NCBI GenBank assembly: GCA_027488975.1
Contig: JAIYAQ010000006.1
Coordinates: forward strand, 62,001-126,000
Reading direction: 5' to 3'
DNA: 64,000 nucleotides
Source of the DNA: Cyanobium sp. E1_MAG_00006
GTDB taxonomy: Bacteria; Cyanobacteriota; Cyanobacteriia; PCC-6307; Cyanobiaceae
Position numbers and translations under genes: made by a program. Under the pieces are notes generated by a model. That model did not search any database. It saw only the letters and a program-made list of their open reading frames with translations, and had not been told where the DNA came from. Within the stretch, counting starts at the first letter, position 1; the number at the start of each line of letters is the position of its first letter. This document shows positions 1 through 11,112 of the stretch, piece by piece.

Positions 1-1106
1 ACCGTGAGCGCCCGGCCCAGGCCCTCCAGCAGCAGCGCCCCGGGCTGCTCCAGCTGGATCTCGCCCAGGGCCAGGCTGCCATCGCCCGCTCCCCAGACCA
101 GCCCTGCCGGCACGCGCAGGCTTGGATCGGCTTCAGCCTGAAGGCCGAAGCGCAGCTCCCACAGCTCCTCGCCTTCGGCTGGCGTGAACAGCTCCAGGCA
201 GGCCCGCGCCGGCGCCACCCGGCCGGCCACGGTTTCGCGCCAGTGATGGCTGGCGATCGCCAGCCGCTCCTGGTCCTCCTCGTCGAGGCCGATCTGACCG
301 TCGCGGCTGGCCAGACCCTGCTCCCAGGCCTCCAGCAGCGGATCGAGCCCCTGGCCGCCCGGGGTGAAGGCCTCGCGCAGCTGGCCATCCACCAGCTTCT
401 CCACAAGGCTGGCCACCAGCAGGCGGTTGGAGCGGGGCCGGCCGCAGGCCAGGTGTGTGTCGATGCGGGCGGCGGCCACTACCTGGGGCATGCGGGCCGC
501 CAGTTCCTCGAGACGGCGACGGTCGTCCTCGCGGTTGAGCAGCGGCAGCCAGCTGGCGGTGCCGGCGGCGGCATCCGGAAGCCAGCGGCCGCGTGCGATC
601 AGGCTCAGGCACCAGCGCTGCAGGTGGGCCCACCAGCGCAGGTCATCGCCCAGGCCGGCCTCGGCGTAGCCCGAGAGGGGCAGCTGGTTGAGCCATTCGG
701 CGGCGGGGCCCGGCTTGAGGCACCAGCCCTCCACTTGCCAGGGCCACCAGCTCAGTTCCTTCGGCAGCGGTTCACCCGCCTGCAGGGGCAGGCCGCTCCA
801 GGGATCGTCGGCGCCGGCCTTGCTGCCGCGCGCCCCCTGGCGGCGGCTGGGCAGAGTGAGGGTGGCCGAGGCCTGGCGCAGCGCCTCCGACCAGAAATTG
901 TTCTCGTCCAGCCAGGTGGCCAGGGTGTCGAGATCGAGGCTGAGGGGGTGGGCCGGGGCTTCAGCGGCCAGCGCCTGTCCCGGTGCCACCGGTTCGGCCA
1001 CACGCCAGGTGTCCGCCCAGATCAGCAGGCCCGCAGAGGGGGCCTTGCCTTTGGCGAAGCTTCCCGCCGGGACGACGGGAAGCCAGGTGGCATGCAGCAG
1101 GCTCAT
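1..1106 (-). CDS. SNF2/DEAD-box helicase family protein, N-terminal part (runs off the window start)
   Basis: Open minus-strand frame from ATG at 1106 reading MSLLHATWLPVVPAGSFAKGKAPSAGLLIWADTWRVAEPV..., not listed in the ORF track because it leaves the window; resembles the N-terminus of cyanobacterial SNF2 helicases. Confidence 0.6.
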   Translation of the reverse strand, partial: MSLLHATWLPVVPAGSFAKGKAPSAGLLIWADTWRVAEPVAPGQALAAEAPAHPLSLDLDTLATWLDENNFWSEALRQASATLTLPSRRQGARGSKAGADDPWSGLPLQAGEPLPKELSWWPWQVEGWCLKPGPAAEWLNQLPLSGYAEAGLGDDLRWWAHLQRWCLSLIARGRWLPDAAAGTASWLPLLNREDDRRRLEELAARMPQVVAAARIDTHLACGRPRSNRLLVASLVEKLVDGQLREAFTPGGQGLDPLLEAWEQGLASRDGQIGLDEEDQERLAIASHHWRETVAGRVAPARACLELFTPAEGEELWELRFGLQAEADPSLRVPAGLVWGAGDGSLALGEIQLEQPGALLLEGLGRALT

Positions 1107-1144
1107 GGGGGCAAGTGGGCCGGTGCCTGCGCGGTGATCTCAGC

Positions 1145-1603
1145 TCACGGCCGGGAAATCGGCCGCTGCCCCGTCGCGAGGGATCGCGAGAGGGCCTGGG
1201 ATCCGTGCAGCACCAGCGCGGCGCCGATCAGCGGCAGCCAGGCACGAACGAGCTCCATCATCACAGCTGGCGCGACCCTGGCCAGCGATTGCGACAGCGG
1301 CGCCTCAAGAGGCCAGCGCATCAGCGGTGGCAGGCCGAGGCTGTGGATGCCGCAGACGGCCCCCACCAGGCCCGCCTGCAGGTGGCCGTCGTCTGGGTCG
1401 ACGCGCTGCAGGTGGAAGGCCAGCAGGCCATAGAGAAGGCCGCAGCCGCCGGCCCGCAGGCCCGCCTCCAAACCGCTGAGCACCAGGCCCAGCCCCAGGG
1501 CGCTGAGGCCGGCCGCCAGGGCCCAGGCGATCGAGCGCAGCCGCAGCTCGGCGCGGCTGGGGGCCGGCGGAGGGGCGGGTGTGGTGGCGGGAGCGGCGCT
1601 CAT
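1145..1603 (-). CDS. Hypothetical membrane protein
   Basis: 152-aa ORF with several hydrophobic segments, divergent from alaS. Confidence 0.6.
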   Translation of the reverse strand: MSAAPATTPAPPPAPSRAELRLRSIAWALAAGLSALGLGLVLSGLEAGLRAGGCGLLYGLLAFHLQRVDPDDGHLQAGLVGAVCGIHSLGLPPLMRWPLEAPLSQSLARVAPAVMMELVRAWLPLIGAALVLHGSQALSRSLATGQRPISRP

Positions 1604-1649
1604 GCTGGGCGATCATGCCCTGTTCAGGCAACTTCCGCTCCGCTTCACC

Positions 1650-4352
1650 ATGGCCGCCGCTCCCTCCGCCGCTTCCACCGCCGGCGCCGGCCGCCCCCGC
1701 AGCGGTGCCGAGATCCGCGCCGCCTTCCTGGACTTCTACGAGCAGCGGGGCCACAAACCGATGGCCAGCGCCTCGCTGGTGCCGGACGACCCCACGGTGC
1801 TGCTCACCATCGCCGGCATGTTGCCGTTCAAGCCGGTGTTCCTCGGGCAGCAGCAGCGGCCGGCGTCGCGGGCCACCAGCAGTCAGAAGTGCATCCGCAC
1901 CAACGACATCGAGAACGTGGGCCGCACAGCGCGGCATCACACGTTCTTCGAGATGCTCGGCAACTTCTCCTTCGGCGACTACTTCAAGGAGCAGGCGATC
2001 CAGTGGGCCTGGGAGCTGAGCACCGGCGTGTTCGGTCTTTCGCCGCAGAACCTGGTGGTGAGCGTGTTCCGTGAGGACGACGAAGCCGAGGCGATCTGGC
2101 GCGACGTGGTGGGCGTGAACCCCAAGCGGATCATCCGCATGGATGAGGCGGACAACTTCTGGGCCTCAGGCCCCACCGGCCCCTGCGGCCCCTGCTCGGA
2201 GATCTACTACGACTTCAAACCCGAACTCGGCGACGACGGCATCGATTTGGAGGACGACAGCCGCTTCATCGAGTTCTACAACCTGGTGTTCATGCAGTAC
2301 AACCGCGACGCGGAGGGCACCCTCACGCCGCTGGCCAACCGCAACATCGACACCGGCATGGGCCTGGAGCGCATGGCCCAGATCCTGCAGGGCGTTCCCA
2401 ACAACTACGAAACCGATCTGATCGTTCCGCTGATCGACACGGCGGCGGGCCTGGCGGGGGTTGACTACCGCGCCCTCGACGACAAGCGCAAGACGTCGCT
2501 CAAGGTGATCGGCGACCACTCCCGCGCCATCACCCAGCTGATCTGCGATGGCGTGACGGCCAGCAACCTGGGCCGCGGCTACATCCTCAGGCGCCTGCTG
2601 CGCCGCGTCGTCCGTCACGGACGGCTCCTCGGCATCGACAAGCCCTTCCTGACCGCGATGGGCGAGGCCTCGATCGCGCTGATGCAGGCCGCCTATCCGC
2701 AGCTGATCGAGCGCCGTGAGGTGATCCTGGCGGAGCTGGCCCGCGAGGAGGCCCGCTTCCTGGAAACCCTGGAGCGGGGTGAGAAGCTGCTGGCCGATGT
2801 GCTCGCCGCCAGTCCGAAGCAGATCTCCGGTGAGCAGGCCTTCGAGCTGTACGACACCTACGGCTTCCCGCTGGAGCTCACCGAGGAGATCGCCGAGGAG
2901 CACGGCCTCACGGTGGATCTGGCGGGCTTCGAGGCGGCGATGGAGGCCCAGCGCCAGCGGGCCAAGGCTGCGGCGGTGAGCATCGATCTCACCCTGCAGG
3001 GGGCGATCGAGCAGATGGCCGCCGAGCTGGAGGCCACGGCCTTCAAGGGTTACGAGGCGCTGGAGCACCCCAGCTGCGTGCTGGCCCTGGTGGTGAACGG
3101 CGAGCCTGCTGAGCGCGCCAGCGCCGGTGATGCGGTGCAGCTCGTGCTGGATTCCACCCCCTTCTATGGCGAGGGCGGCGGCCAGATCGGCGACCGCGGT
3201 GTGCTGAGCGGCGATGGAGCCGGCGGTGAGGGCGTGATCGTGGTGATCGAGGGGGTGAGCCGCAATCGCAGCGTGTTCGTGCACAGCGGCCGCATCGAAC
3301 GCGGCAGCTTGGCGGTGGGTGATCTGCTGAACGCCCAGGTGGATCGCGCCTGCCGCCGTCGTGCCCAGGCGAACCACACCGCCACCCACCTGCTGCAGGC
3401 GGCGCTCAAGCAGGTGGTGGATCCGGGCATCGGCCAGGCCGGCTCGCTGGTGGATTTCGATCGCCTCCGCTTCGACTTCCACTGCCCCCGCGCCGTGACG
3501 GCAACCGAGCTGGAGCAGATCGAGGCGCTGATCAATGGCTGGATCGCCGAGGCCCACAGCCTTGAGGTGCAGGAGATGGCGATCGAGCAGGCCAAGGCCG
3601 CCGGCGCCGTGGCGATGTTCGGCGAGAAATATGCCGACGTGGTGCGGGTGGTGGACGTGCCCGGCGTGTCGATGGAGCTGTGCGGCGGCACCCACGTGGC
3701 GAACACCGCCGAGATCGGCCTGTTCAAGATCGTCAGCGAAAGCGGCGTGGCCGCCGGCATTCGCCGCATCGAGGCGGTGGCCGGCCCGGCGGTGCTGGCC
3801 TATCTCAACGAGCGCGATGCGGTGGTGAAGCTGCTGGGTGAGCGCTTCAAGGCCCAGCCCGGCGAGATCGTGGAGCGGGTGTCAGCCCTGCAGGAGGAGC
3901 TCAAGGCCACTGGCAAGGCCTTGGCGGCGGCGCGCGAGGAGCTGGCCCTGGCCAAGGCTGCGGCCCTGGCGGCCCAGGCGGCGGCCCTTGGCGACGCTGG
4001 CGGCGGTGAGCCCTTTCAGCTGCTGGTGGCGCGCCTCGATGGCGTGGAGGGGGCCGGCCTGCAGAGCGCCGCCCAGGGGCTGGCGGAGCAGCTTGGGGAT
4101 GGCGCGGCGGTGGTGCTGGGGGGCCTCCCCGATCCGGGTGATCTGGGCAAGGTGATCCTGGTGGCGGCCTTCGGCCCCGCGGTGATGGAGGCGGGCCTGA
4201 AAGCCGGCGCCTTCATCGGCGGCATCGCCAAGCTCTGCGGCGGTGGCGGCGGCGGCCGCCCCAACCTGGCCCAGGCCGGCGGCCGTGACGGTGCTGCCCT
4301 GGATTGCGCGTTGGAGCAGGCGCGAGCGCAGCTGCAGGCGGCGTTGGGCTGA
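1650..4352 (+). CDS. alaS: Alanyl-tRNA synthetase
   Basis: Class II motifs, [38 protein letters not shown]-terminal CGGTH and [15 protein letters not shown]; start chosen at [10 protein letters not shown]. Confidence 0.97.
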   Translation: MAAAPSAASTAGAGRPRSGAEIRAAFLDFYEQRGHKPMASASLVPDDPTVLLTIAGMLPFKPVFLGQQQRPASRATSSQKCIRTNDIENVGRTARHHTFFEMLGNFSFGDYFKEQAIQWAWELSTGVFGLSPQNLVVSVFREDDEAEAIWRDVVGVNPKRIIRMDEADNFWASGPTGPCGPCSEIYYDFKPELGDDGIDLEDDSRFIEFYNLVFMQYNRDAEGTLTPLANRNIDTGMGLERMAQILQGVPNNYETDLIVPLIDTAAGLAGVDYRALDDKRKTSLKVIGDHSRAITQLICDGVTASNLGRGYILRRLLRRVVRHGRLLGIDKPFLTAMGEASIALMQAAYPQLIERREVILAELAREEARFLETLERGEKLLADVLAASPKQISGEQAFELYDTYGFPLELTEEIAEEHGLTVDLAGFEAAMEAQRQRAKAAAVSIDLTLQGAIEQMAAELEATAFKGYEALEHPSCVLALVVNGEPAERASAGDAVQLVLDSTPFYGEGGGQIGDRGVLSGDGAGGEGVIVVIEGVSRNRSVFVHSGRIERGSLAVGDLLNAQVDRACRRRAQANHTATHLLQAALKQVVDPGIGQAGSLVDFDRLRFDFHCPRAVTATELEQIEALINGWIAEAHSLEVQEMAIEQAKAAGAVAMFGEKYADVVRVVDVPGVSMELCGGTHVANTAEIGLFKIVSESGVAAGIRRIEAVAGPAVLAYLNERDAVVKLLGERFKAQPGEIVERVSALQEELKATGKALAAAREELALAKAAALAAQAAALGDAGGGEPFQLLVARLDGVEGAGLQSAAQGLAEQLGDGAAVVLGGLPDPGDLGKVILVAAFGPAVMEAGLKAGAFIGGIAKLCGGGGGGRPNLAQAGGRDGAALDCALEQARAQLQAALG

Positions 4353-4455
4353 GGGCCTTCGGCGGCCCGGCCGGATCGTGAACCGCTCCCCTGGGCTGGC
4401 GGTTTGAAACGGCGGGGGAATCCTTTGGATATTGATTGCCACAGGAGCTGCAGCC

Positions 4456-4668
4456 ATGGCCAGCAGCTTTGAAATCCATGCCCGCAACCACTGGAGTTTC
4501 CGGCTGGTGCTGCTGGGAAGTCGCCTGCAGCTGGAGGGCTGCCGCCAGGCCAGCGGCCCCGGCGATGAAGCGCTCCACTGCTCCACCTGGCTCGACCCCC
4601 ACGACACCCCCTACGACGTGGCCCACGAGCTGATGGCCCATCCCAGTTGCTGCCTGACGGCGGCCTGA
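4456..4668 (+). CDS. Small conserved hypothetical protein
   Basis: MASSFEIHARNHWSFRLVLLGSRLQLEGCRQ..., intergenic between alaS and speA. Confidence 0.55.
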   Translation: MASSFEIHARNHWSFRLVLLGSRLQLEGCRQASGPGDEALHCSTWLDPHDTPYDVAHELMAHPSCCLTAA

Positions 4669-4675
4669 GCTGGCC

Positions 4676-6634
4676 TCACTCCTGCAGGTAAGTGGTCTGC
4701 CGCAGGCTGGTTTCCAGGTGGTCCATCAGGCGGCGGGCGTCGCTGATCTTGAGGTCGCCCCGCTGGATTGCCGCTTCGCTGGCCATCCGCAGCCGCTCCA
4801 GCAGCAGTTCGGGCTGGTGCTCCATCGCCTCCAGCACCTGGGCATTGGTGTTGCCGCGCACCACGTGGTCCACCTGATAGCCACCCCCGGGCGCCAGGCG
4901 GATGTGCACGGCGTTGGTGCTGCCGAACAGGTTGTGCAGGTTGCCCATCACCTCCTGATAGGCGCCGCCGAGGAACATGCCGATCCAGTAGGGCTCCCCC
5001 TCGCGCAGGGCATGCAGTTCCAGCAGCGGCTTGGCCTGGCCATCGCCGATGAAGCGGGCCAGCTTGCCGTCTGAGTCGCAGGTGAGATCGGCGAAATGGC
5101 CGAGCCGTGTGGGCTGTTCGTCGAGCCGATGAATCGGCATCAGCGGGAACAGCTGCTCGATCGCCCAGGTGTCCGGTGCCGAACGGAACACCGAGAGGTT
5201 GGCGTAGTAGGTGCCCGCCAGGGCCGCCGCCAGGGCGCGCAGGTCGTCCGGGATGGGGCCGCCACTGCTTCCGCCAGCACCTGCCGGCAGGCGCGCCACG
5301 ATCGCCTCGGCGCAGGCCCAGGTGAGCTGCTCGGCCAGGGCCCGCTGCGGCAGGCTGAGGTAACCGAGCCGGAAGGCAGCCAGGGCATCGTCCTTGAACT
5401 TGATCGCGTCGTTCCAGGCTTCCTGCAGGCGCGATGTGTCGGGGCGGTTGTCGCTGCTGGTGATGCCGGCCAGGGTGTCGCGCAGGTTGCGCACCACCAG
5501 CGGTTCACCATCGGCGGCCGGCGGGATGGCGCCGGCGGTGCCGTCGCTGCCCAGCACGCCGCCGCAGCCGAGCACATCGAACACCAGCACCGAGAAGTGG
5601 CTGGCGATGGCGCGGCCGCTCTCGCTCACCAGGGTCGGCACCGTCACCCCATGGGGTTCACAGCATTCCCGCACGGTGGCGACCACATCGTTGGCGTAGT
5701 TCTGCAGGGAGTAGTTGGTGGAGGCCGCCGTGGCGGTGCGGCTGCCGTCGTAGTCGATGCCGAGGCCGCCGCCGACATCGAGGAAGCCCATCGGCGCGCC
5801 CAGCTTGGTGAGCTCCACGTAGATCTGGCCCGCCTCCTGCAGGGCGTCCTTGAGCACGGCGATGTCGTTGATCTGGCTGCCCACGTGGAAGTGCAGCAGG
5901 CGCAGATCCGCCAGCAGCCCCGCTGCACGCAGGGCCTCCACCGTGGCCAGCACTTCGGGGATGGCCAGGCCGAACTTGGCCTTCTCGCCCACGGAGCTGC
6001 CCCAGCGGCCGGTGCTGCGGCTGGAGAGCTTGGCGCGGATGCCGATGAACGGCGCCGCCCCCAGCTCGCGGCTGGCGCGGATGATCCGCTCCACCTCATC
6101 GGCCTGCTCGATCACCACCACGGGCTGGCGGCCGAGCCTGCGGGCCAGGATCGCCGTTTCGATATAGCGCTGGTCCTTGTAGCCGTTGCAGATCAGCAGC
6201 GCCTCAGGGTCGTCCACCAGCGACAGGGCGATCAGCAGTTCCGCCTTGCTGCCGGCCTCCAGGCCGAAGTGCCAGCGGCGCCCGCTCTCAGCCAGCTGCT
6301 CCACCACGTGGCGCTGCTGGTTGCACTTCACCGGGAACACGCCTTGGTAGCGGCCGGCGTAGCCGTACTGGGCGATGGCGCGCTCGAAGGCGGCGTGCAG
6401 CCGCTCCAGCCGGTCTTCCAGGATGTCGTCGAAGCGGATCAGCAGCGGCAGGCTCAGATTGCGTCCCTGCAGCCCCTGCACCAGTTCCACCAGATCGAGC
6501 GCTCCGCCGCGGTCGCCGCGGGGCTGCACGATCACGTGGCCGCGGGCATTGAGCGAGAAATAGGGTTCACCCCAGCGCTCAAGGCCATAGAGGGCGGCGC
6601 TGTCGGCGATGGACCAGCGGGCGGCTGACGCCAT
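4676..6634 (-). CDS. speA: Biosynthetic arginine decarboxylase
   Basis: ORF with YFSLNARGHVIVQPRG, GVFPVKCNQQRHVVEQL, DVGGGLGIDYDGS; start assigned at MASAARWSI. Confidence 0.95.
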   Translation of the reverse strand: MASAARWSIADSAALYGLERWGEPYFSLNARGHVIVQPRGDRGGALDLVELVQGLQGRNLSLPLLIRFDDILEDRLERLHAAFERAIAQYGYAGRYQGVFPVKCNQQRHVVEQLAESGRRWHFGLEAGSKAELLIALSLVDDPEALLICNGYKDQRYIETAILARRLGRQPVVVIEQADEVERIIRASRELGAAPFIGIRAKLSSRSTGRWGSSVGEKAKFGLAIPEVLATVEALRAAGLLADLRLLHFHVGSQINDIAVLKDALQEAGQIYVELTKLGAPMGFLDVGGGLGIDYDGSRTATAASTNYSLQNYANDVVATVRECCEPHGVTVPTLVSESGRAIASHFSVLVFDVLGCGGVLGSDGTAGAIPPAADGEPLVVRNLRDTLAGITSSDNRPDTSRLQEAWNDAIKFKDDALAAFRLGYLSLPQRALAEQLTWACAEAIVARLPAGAGGSSGGPIPDDLRALAAALAGTYYANLSVFRSAPDTWAIEQLFPLMPIHRLDEQPTRLGHFADLTCDSDGKLARFIGDGQAKPLLELHALREGEPYWIGMFLGGAYQEVMGNLHNLFGSTNAVHIRLAPGGGYQVDHVVRGNTNAQVLEAMEHQPELLLERLRMASEAAIQRGDLKISDARRLMDHLETSLRQTTYLQE

Positions 6635-6735
6635 GGCGCACGCAGTGGAAGTGCTGCGGTGAAGACCGACGGAATCTAGGGGTGCCATCCCGGCCGGGCA
6701 CTGCTACAGCAGGGTTCCGCACTGGAATGCGAGCG

Positions 6736-9327
6736 ATGCAGCTGTTCAGTCGTCTGCCCGAGCGGCAGCTGCGGCTGGTGCGCTGGGGGTTACTGATCGG
6801 CTGGCTGCTGCTGATCGTCTCCCTGCTGCTTCCACTGCTGTCGCTGCCCGAGGGGCTGGTGCCCCCCTGCTCGCTGCTGATCGATCCGGACTGTCAGCTG
6901 CATCGTCAGCCCGGCAACCGGCTGTTCTGGGGCACGGTTGTGCCCGTGGGTGTGTTGCTGATCGGGGTGCTCAGCCATGAGCTCTGGCGGCGCGTGTGTC
7001 CGCTCGCGTTCGTGTCGCAGCTGGCCCGGGCCCTCGGCTGGCAGCGCACCCGCCCCGGCCGCAAGGGGAAGCCGGAGCTGGTGCAGGTGAAGGCGGAGTC
7101 CTGGCTGGCACGCCACCACCTGGCGCTGCAGTGGAGCCTGCTGATCGCCGGGCTCTGCCTGCGGTTGCTGTGGGTGAACGGCAGCCCCCTGGGTCTGGCG
7201 ATCCTGCTGCTGGCCACCCTGGCGGCGGCAGTGCTGGTGGGCTGGGCCTGGGGCGGCAAGGCCTGGTGCCAGTACGTCTGCCCGATGGGGCCGGTGCAGA
7301 CCGTGCTCACCGGCCTGCGAGGGCCCATGGGCAGTCAGGCCCATGTGGGCACCAGTTCGCGCGTCACCCAGTCGATGTGCCGCACGATCACTGCCGATGG
7401 CCGCGAGCAGAGCGCCTGCGTGGCCTGCCAGGCCCCCTGCATCGACATCGACGCGGAGCGCGCGTTCTGGCAGACCCTGCGGGGCAAGCGCAGCCTCGCC
7501 TGGGCCTGGTTCTCCTACCCGGGCCTGATCCTCGCCTTCTTCCTGTTGATGGAGCAGGTCGGCGTCGGCACCGACCTGGCGGCCCATCCGCTCGGCTACC
7601 TGCGCTCCGGCGGCTGGGCTTTTGATGCCGGTCTGCCGCAGCGCGCCTGGCAGGCGCTATGGCCGGCGATTCCCCTGCCACGCCTGCTGGTGATTCCCCT
7701 GGGGCTCACGGCTGCATCGGCCGTTTCCGCAGGCCTGTTCCAGTCTCTCGAGGCTCAGATCGAGCGCCGCTACACGCGACTCGGCCAGAACGATCCCCGC
7801 GAGCGGGCTGTGCAACACACCCGCCTGCTCGCCACGTTCGCCGCCATCAACATCTTCTTCTGGTTTGCGGATCCCCTGCAGGGCTTGCTCGGACCCCATG
7901 GCGCTCAGCTTCTGCGCTCCCTGGTGCTGGTGGCTTCCGCCATCGCCCTGCACCGCAGCTGGGGGCGTGATCAGGCCACCTATCGGCGGGAGAGCGCCAG
8001 CGAAAGCCTGCGGCGTCAGCTGCGTGAGCTGCCCGGGCTTGAGGCGGCCCTCGATGGCCGCTCGCTGGAGTCGCTCTCGCCGCAGGAGGTGTTCACTCTC
8101 GTCAAGGCGATGCCGGCGCTGGGCCGCCAGCAGGGCCGCGGGCTCTATCGCGATGTGATGGCGGAGATGCTGCGCACCGGCCGCCTGGAGCGTGCCCGCG
8201 CCCTGCTGGAGCTTCAGGAGCTCCGCCAGACCCTGCAGCTTGAGGAGGCGGATCACCACGCTGTGGTGCGGATGCTGACCCAGGAGCAGCCTGAGCTGCT
8301 GGAGCGCAATGGTCTGCAGCGCCAGGTGGATGACCTGCGCCGCGAGGCGGCTCGTGAAACGGTGGCGGAACTTCTGCGTCTCGCGGGTCAGGACGTGCTC
8401 GACAGCACGACCTGGCCAGCGGATCTGCGCGAGCGGCTGGAGCGCCTGCGGCTCGACTCCGGCCTGGAGGAGAAGGCCTGGCAGGCCGTCCTTGAGCACT
8501 ACGGGCCTCATGGGGAACTTGAGCGCCAGCGGCTGACGCGTCTGCGGGCCGCCTGGTTGGAGGAGGCCGCGCTGGCGGCCCTGCTGGCGAAGGAGTCGGA
8601 GGCTGATCCCCTGCTGCGACCACTCCGGCAGGCGATCGCGCTGCGCCTCAAGGAGAGCCGCTCCTCGCTCCAGCCGCGGCTCCAGGCGGCCGGCATGGAT
8701 CCCCTCCCCCCGGACGTGCCGGCGGCCGGTGGGCTCGATCAGGTCTTCGATCTGCTCTGGCGTGATGCCGATCCCGATACGGCCGCCTGGGTGCTGATGC
8801 TCGAGCGGCAGCGCAACCCCGGCCGCGTGCCGGCCCGGCTGCAGGACCCACGCCTTGGACTGGGCGATTCCCTGTTTCTGCAGGATCAGCGCGAGGGGCG
8901 ACCCTGCCTGGAACCGGACGAACTGGAAGCCCTGGCCTGCTGCGGCTTGTTCGCCGACCTGCTCCCCTCCGGCCTGGTCTGGGTGGGGCGCCAGGGCGCG
9001 CTGCGCCGCTTCAAGGCCGGCGCGGTGGTGATGACGATCGGTGATCCCAGCGACTCGCTGGACCTGGTGGTGTCCGGCGCCGTGCAGCTTCAGACCAGCC
9101 GTGGTCGCAGCCTGGTGCTCGGCACCGGTGAGGCCGTGGGCGAGCTGGGGTTGATCACGGGGATGCCGCGCATGGCCACGGTGGTGGCCGGCCCTGAGGG
9201 TGCCACCTTGTTCGCGTTGCCGGCGGAGGTATTTGAGGAGATGCTGCAACGCTCCCAGAGCTTCGCGCGTGGCCTGCTCGGACAGCTGGCGCAGCGGCTG
9301 GTGGCTGCCGCTACGCCCCAGCCCTGA
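6736..9327 (+). CDS. Membrane Fe-S (NapH/CcoG-like polyferredoxin) protein with C-terminal cyclic-nucleotide-binding-like domain
   Basis: N-terminal TM segments with RRVCPLAF, CQYVCPMGPVQT and CVACQAPC; C-terminal FKAGAVVMTIGDPSDSLDLVVSGAVQLQ...GEAVGELGLITGMPRMATVVA resembles a CNB/Crp beta-roll. Confidence 0.75.
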   Translation: MQLFSRLPERQLRLVRWGLLIGWLLLIVSLLLPLLSLPEGLVPPCSLLIDPDCQLHRQPGNRLFWGTVVPVGVLLIGVLSHELWRRVCPLAFVSQLARALGWQRTRPGRKGKPELVQVKAESWLARHHLALQWSLLIAGLCLRLLWVNGSPLGLAILLLATLAAAVLVGWAWGGKAWCQYVCPMGPVQTVLTGLRGPMGSQAHVGTSSRVTQSMCRTITADGREQSACVACQAPCIDIDAERAFWQTLRGKRSLAWAWFSYPGLILAFFLLMEQVGVGTDLAAHPLGYLRSGGWAFDAGLPQRAWQALWPAIPLPRLLVIPLGLTAASAVSAGLFQSLEAQIERRYTRLGQNDPRERAVQHTRLLATFAAINIFFWFADPLQGLLGPHGAQLLRSLVLVASAIALHRSWGRDQATYRRESASESLRRQLRELPGLEAALDGRSLESLSPQEVFTLVKAMPALGRQQGRGLYRDVMAEMLRTGRLERARALLELQELRQTLQLEEADHHAVVRMLTQEQPELLERNGLQRQVDDLRREAARETVAELLRLAGQDVLDSTTWPADLRERLERLRLDSGLEEKAWQAVLEHYGPHGELERQRLTRLRAAWLEEAALAALLAKESEADPLLRPLRQAIALRLKESRSSLQPRLQAAGMDPLPPDVPAAGGLDQVFDLLWRDADPDTAAWVLMLERQRNPGRVPARLQDPRLGLGDSLFLQDQREGRPCLEPDELEALACCGLFADLLPSGLVWVGRQGALRRFKAGAVVMTIGDPSDSLDLVVSGAVQLQTSRGRSLVLGTGEAVGELGLITGMPRMATVVAGPEGATLFALPAEVFEEMLQRSQSFARGLLGQLAQRLVAAATPQP

Positions 9328-9398
9328 TGTGCCGCTCCTGACTTGCCAAGCGGCAGGGCCGGCGCGGACGATGGCTCGGATCCCACGACAGTCATTCC

Positions 9399-9857
9399 AT
9401 GGCCGCTGAACGCAGCTTCGTTGCCATCAAGCCCGACGGCGTGCAGCGCGGCCTGGTGGCTGAAATCCTCGGCCGCTTCGAGCGCAAGGGTTTCAAGCTG
9501 GTGGGCCTCAAGCAGCTCACCCCCAGCCGTGAGCTGGCCGAGAGCCACTACGGCGTGCACCGGGAGCGCCCCTTCTTCACCGGCCTGGTGGAGTTCATCA
9601 CCTCCGGCCCGGTGGTGGCGATGGTGTGGGAGGGCGACGGTGTGATCGCCAGTGCCCGCAAGCTGATCGGCGCCACCAAGCCCCTGGAAGCGGAGCCCGG
9701 CACCATCCGCGGCGATCTGGCGGTGAACATCGGTCGCAACGTGATCCACGGTTCGGACGCCCCCGAAACCGCCGAATTCGAGATCGGTCTTTGGTTCCAG
9801 CCCTCTGAGCTGAGCGACTGGACCCCCGCTGATCAGGTCTGGCGCGTCGAGGGCTGA
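9399..9857 (+). CDS. ndk: Nucleoside diphosphate kinase
   Basis: [28 protein letters not shown]...NVIHGSD. Confidence 0.97.
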   Translation: MAAERSFVAIKPDGVQRGLVAEILGRFERKGFKLVGLKQLTPSRELAESHYGVHRERPFFTGLVEFITSGPVVAMVWEGDGVIASARKLIGATKPLEAEPGTIRGDLAVNIGRNVIHGSDAPETAEFEIGLWFQPSELSDWTPADQVWRVEG

Positions 9858-9887
9858 TCCGGCCTCAGGGGCTGCCGGGTGGGCCGC

Positions 9888-10991
9888 TCAACCGAACCGA
9901 TCCCAGCGGAAGGCCGCCAGTAACGCTTGCTGTGCGGCATCCCTGGAACCATCGATGGCGGCCTGCAGCAGCTCGGCGGTGATCGCCGCCAGCAGCACCC
10001 CGTTGCGGTGGTGGCCGCAGGCCAGCCACAGCCCCGGCAGGGGCGAGGCCCCCAGTAGCGGACCTTCATCGGGGGTGCAGGGGCGGAAGCCCCACCAGCG
10101 CTCCATCGGTGGCCACTGGCTGGCCTCGGGTAGCAGCGCCGCGATGCCCGCCTGCAGTTGGCGCTGGCCAGCGGGGGTGAGGCCTTCGTGGAAGCCCGCC
10201 TCCCGTTCGCTGGTGGCCCCCACCACCAGCAGTCCGTCTTCGCGGGGCACCAGATAGGTGCCTGGGCCGAAAATCACCCGGCCCAGGGCGTCGCGGGGCC
10301 CCTGCAGCGACAGCATCTGCCCCTTCACCGGGACGATGGGCAACTCCGGCAGCAGCTGGCTGCTCCAGGCGCCGCAGCAGAGCACCGCTGCCTGGGCCGG
10401 AAGTTCCTGGAGCTCCCCCTCGGCGGTGCGCAGGCGCACCCCCTGCAGCGCGCCGCCGTCCCGCAGCAGCTCCAGCACCTCCACCCCCTCCTGGAAGCGC
10501 ACCCCCAGGCCGGCGCAGGCCCGCTCCAGAGCGCGCATCAGCCGGCGGCGGTTGTCGATCTGCCCGTCCTGCGCAAACAGCAGCCCCGCCCGCCAGCCGG
10601 ATCCGATGCCCGGCACCTCACGCTCGAGGCCAGGGCGGTCCAGCGGCTCTCCCCAGGCGGCGGTGGGGTAAGCGTCGCGCTCGCCTGCCGTGGCGAACGG
10701 CACCACGATGCCGCAGGGGCGCAGGCCGCAGCTGAGGCCGCTAACCGCCTCGATCTGCCCCACCCAGCCGGGGATCCGCTCCAGGCTGGCCTGCCCCAAC
10801 GTCAACAGGCTGCCGCTCAGCCCTTCAGCGTGGGGGGCGAGCATGCCGGCGGCCACAAAGCCGGCGGCTTCATTGCGGCGCCGGCTGAGCACTTCCACGT
10901 TGCGGCCGCTGCGGGCCAGCTGATGGGCGATGGCCAGCCCCATCAGGCCGCCCCCCAGGATCAGCAGCGGTTCGCCGCGATGGGCCGTCAC
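9888..10991 (-). CDS. thiO: FAD-dependent glycine oxidase-like protein
   Basis: ILGGGLMGLAIAHQLARSG (FAD-binding GxGxxG-like) and DAO-type C-terminus; GTG start at 10991 avoids overlap with gatB. Confidence 0.75.
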   Translation of the reverse strand: MTAHRGEPLLILGGGLMGLAIAHQLARSGRNVEVLSRRRNEAAGFVAAGMLAPHAEGLSGSLLTLGQASLERIPGWVGQIEAVSGLSCGLRPCGIVVPFATAGERDAYPTAAWGEPLDRPGLEREVPGIGSGWRAGLLFAQDGQIDNRRRLMRALERACAGLGVRFQEGVEVLELLRDGGALQGVRLRTAEGELQELPAQAAVLCCGAWSSQLLPELPIVPVKGQMLSLQGPRDALGRVIFGPGTYLVPREDGLLVVGATSEREAGFHEGLTPAGQRQLQAGIAALLPEASQWPPMERWWGFRPCTPDEGPLLGASPLPGLWLACGHHRNGVLLAAITAELLQAAIDGSRDAAQQALLAAFRWDRFG

Positions 10992-11112
10992 GGATGCAGG
11001 GGCGGAACCAGGACCCCATACCTTTTCATGGCCGGGCGGCCGCTGGCCAGGGCCAGCCAGGCTTCGGCCCCGCCCCCTTTCCATAGGATCCCCCCAGGCA
11101 TGGAGAGATGAG

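Noticed and set aside
2166-3695. 509-aa ORF antisense to alaS
   Set aside because: Shadow ORF opposite conserved AlaS sequence.
5096-6628. 510-aa ORF antisense to speA
   Set aside because: Shadow ORF opposite conserved SpeA sequence.
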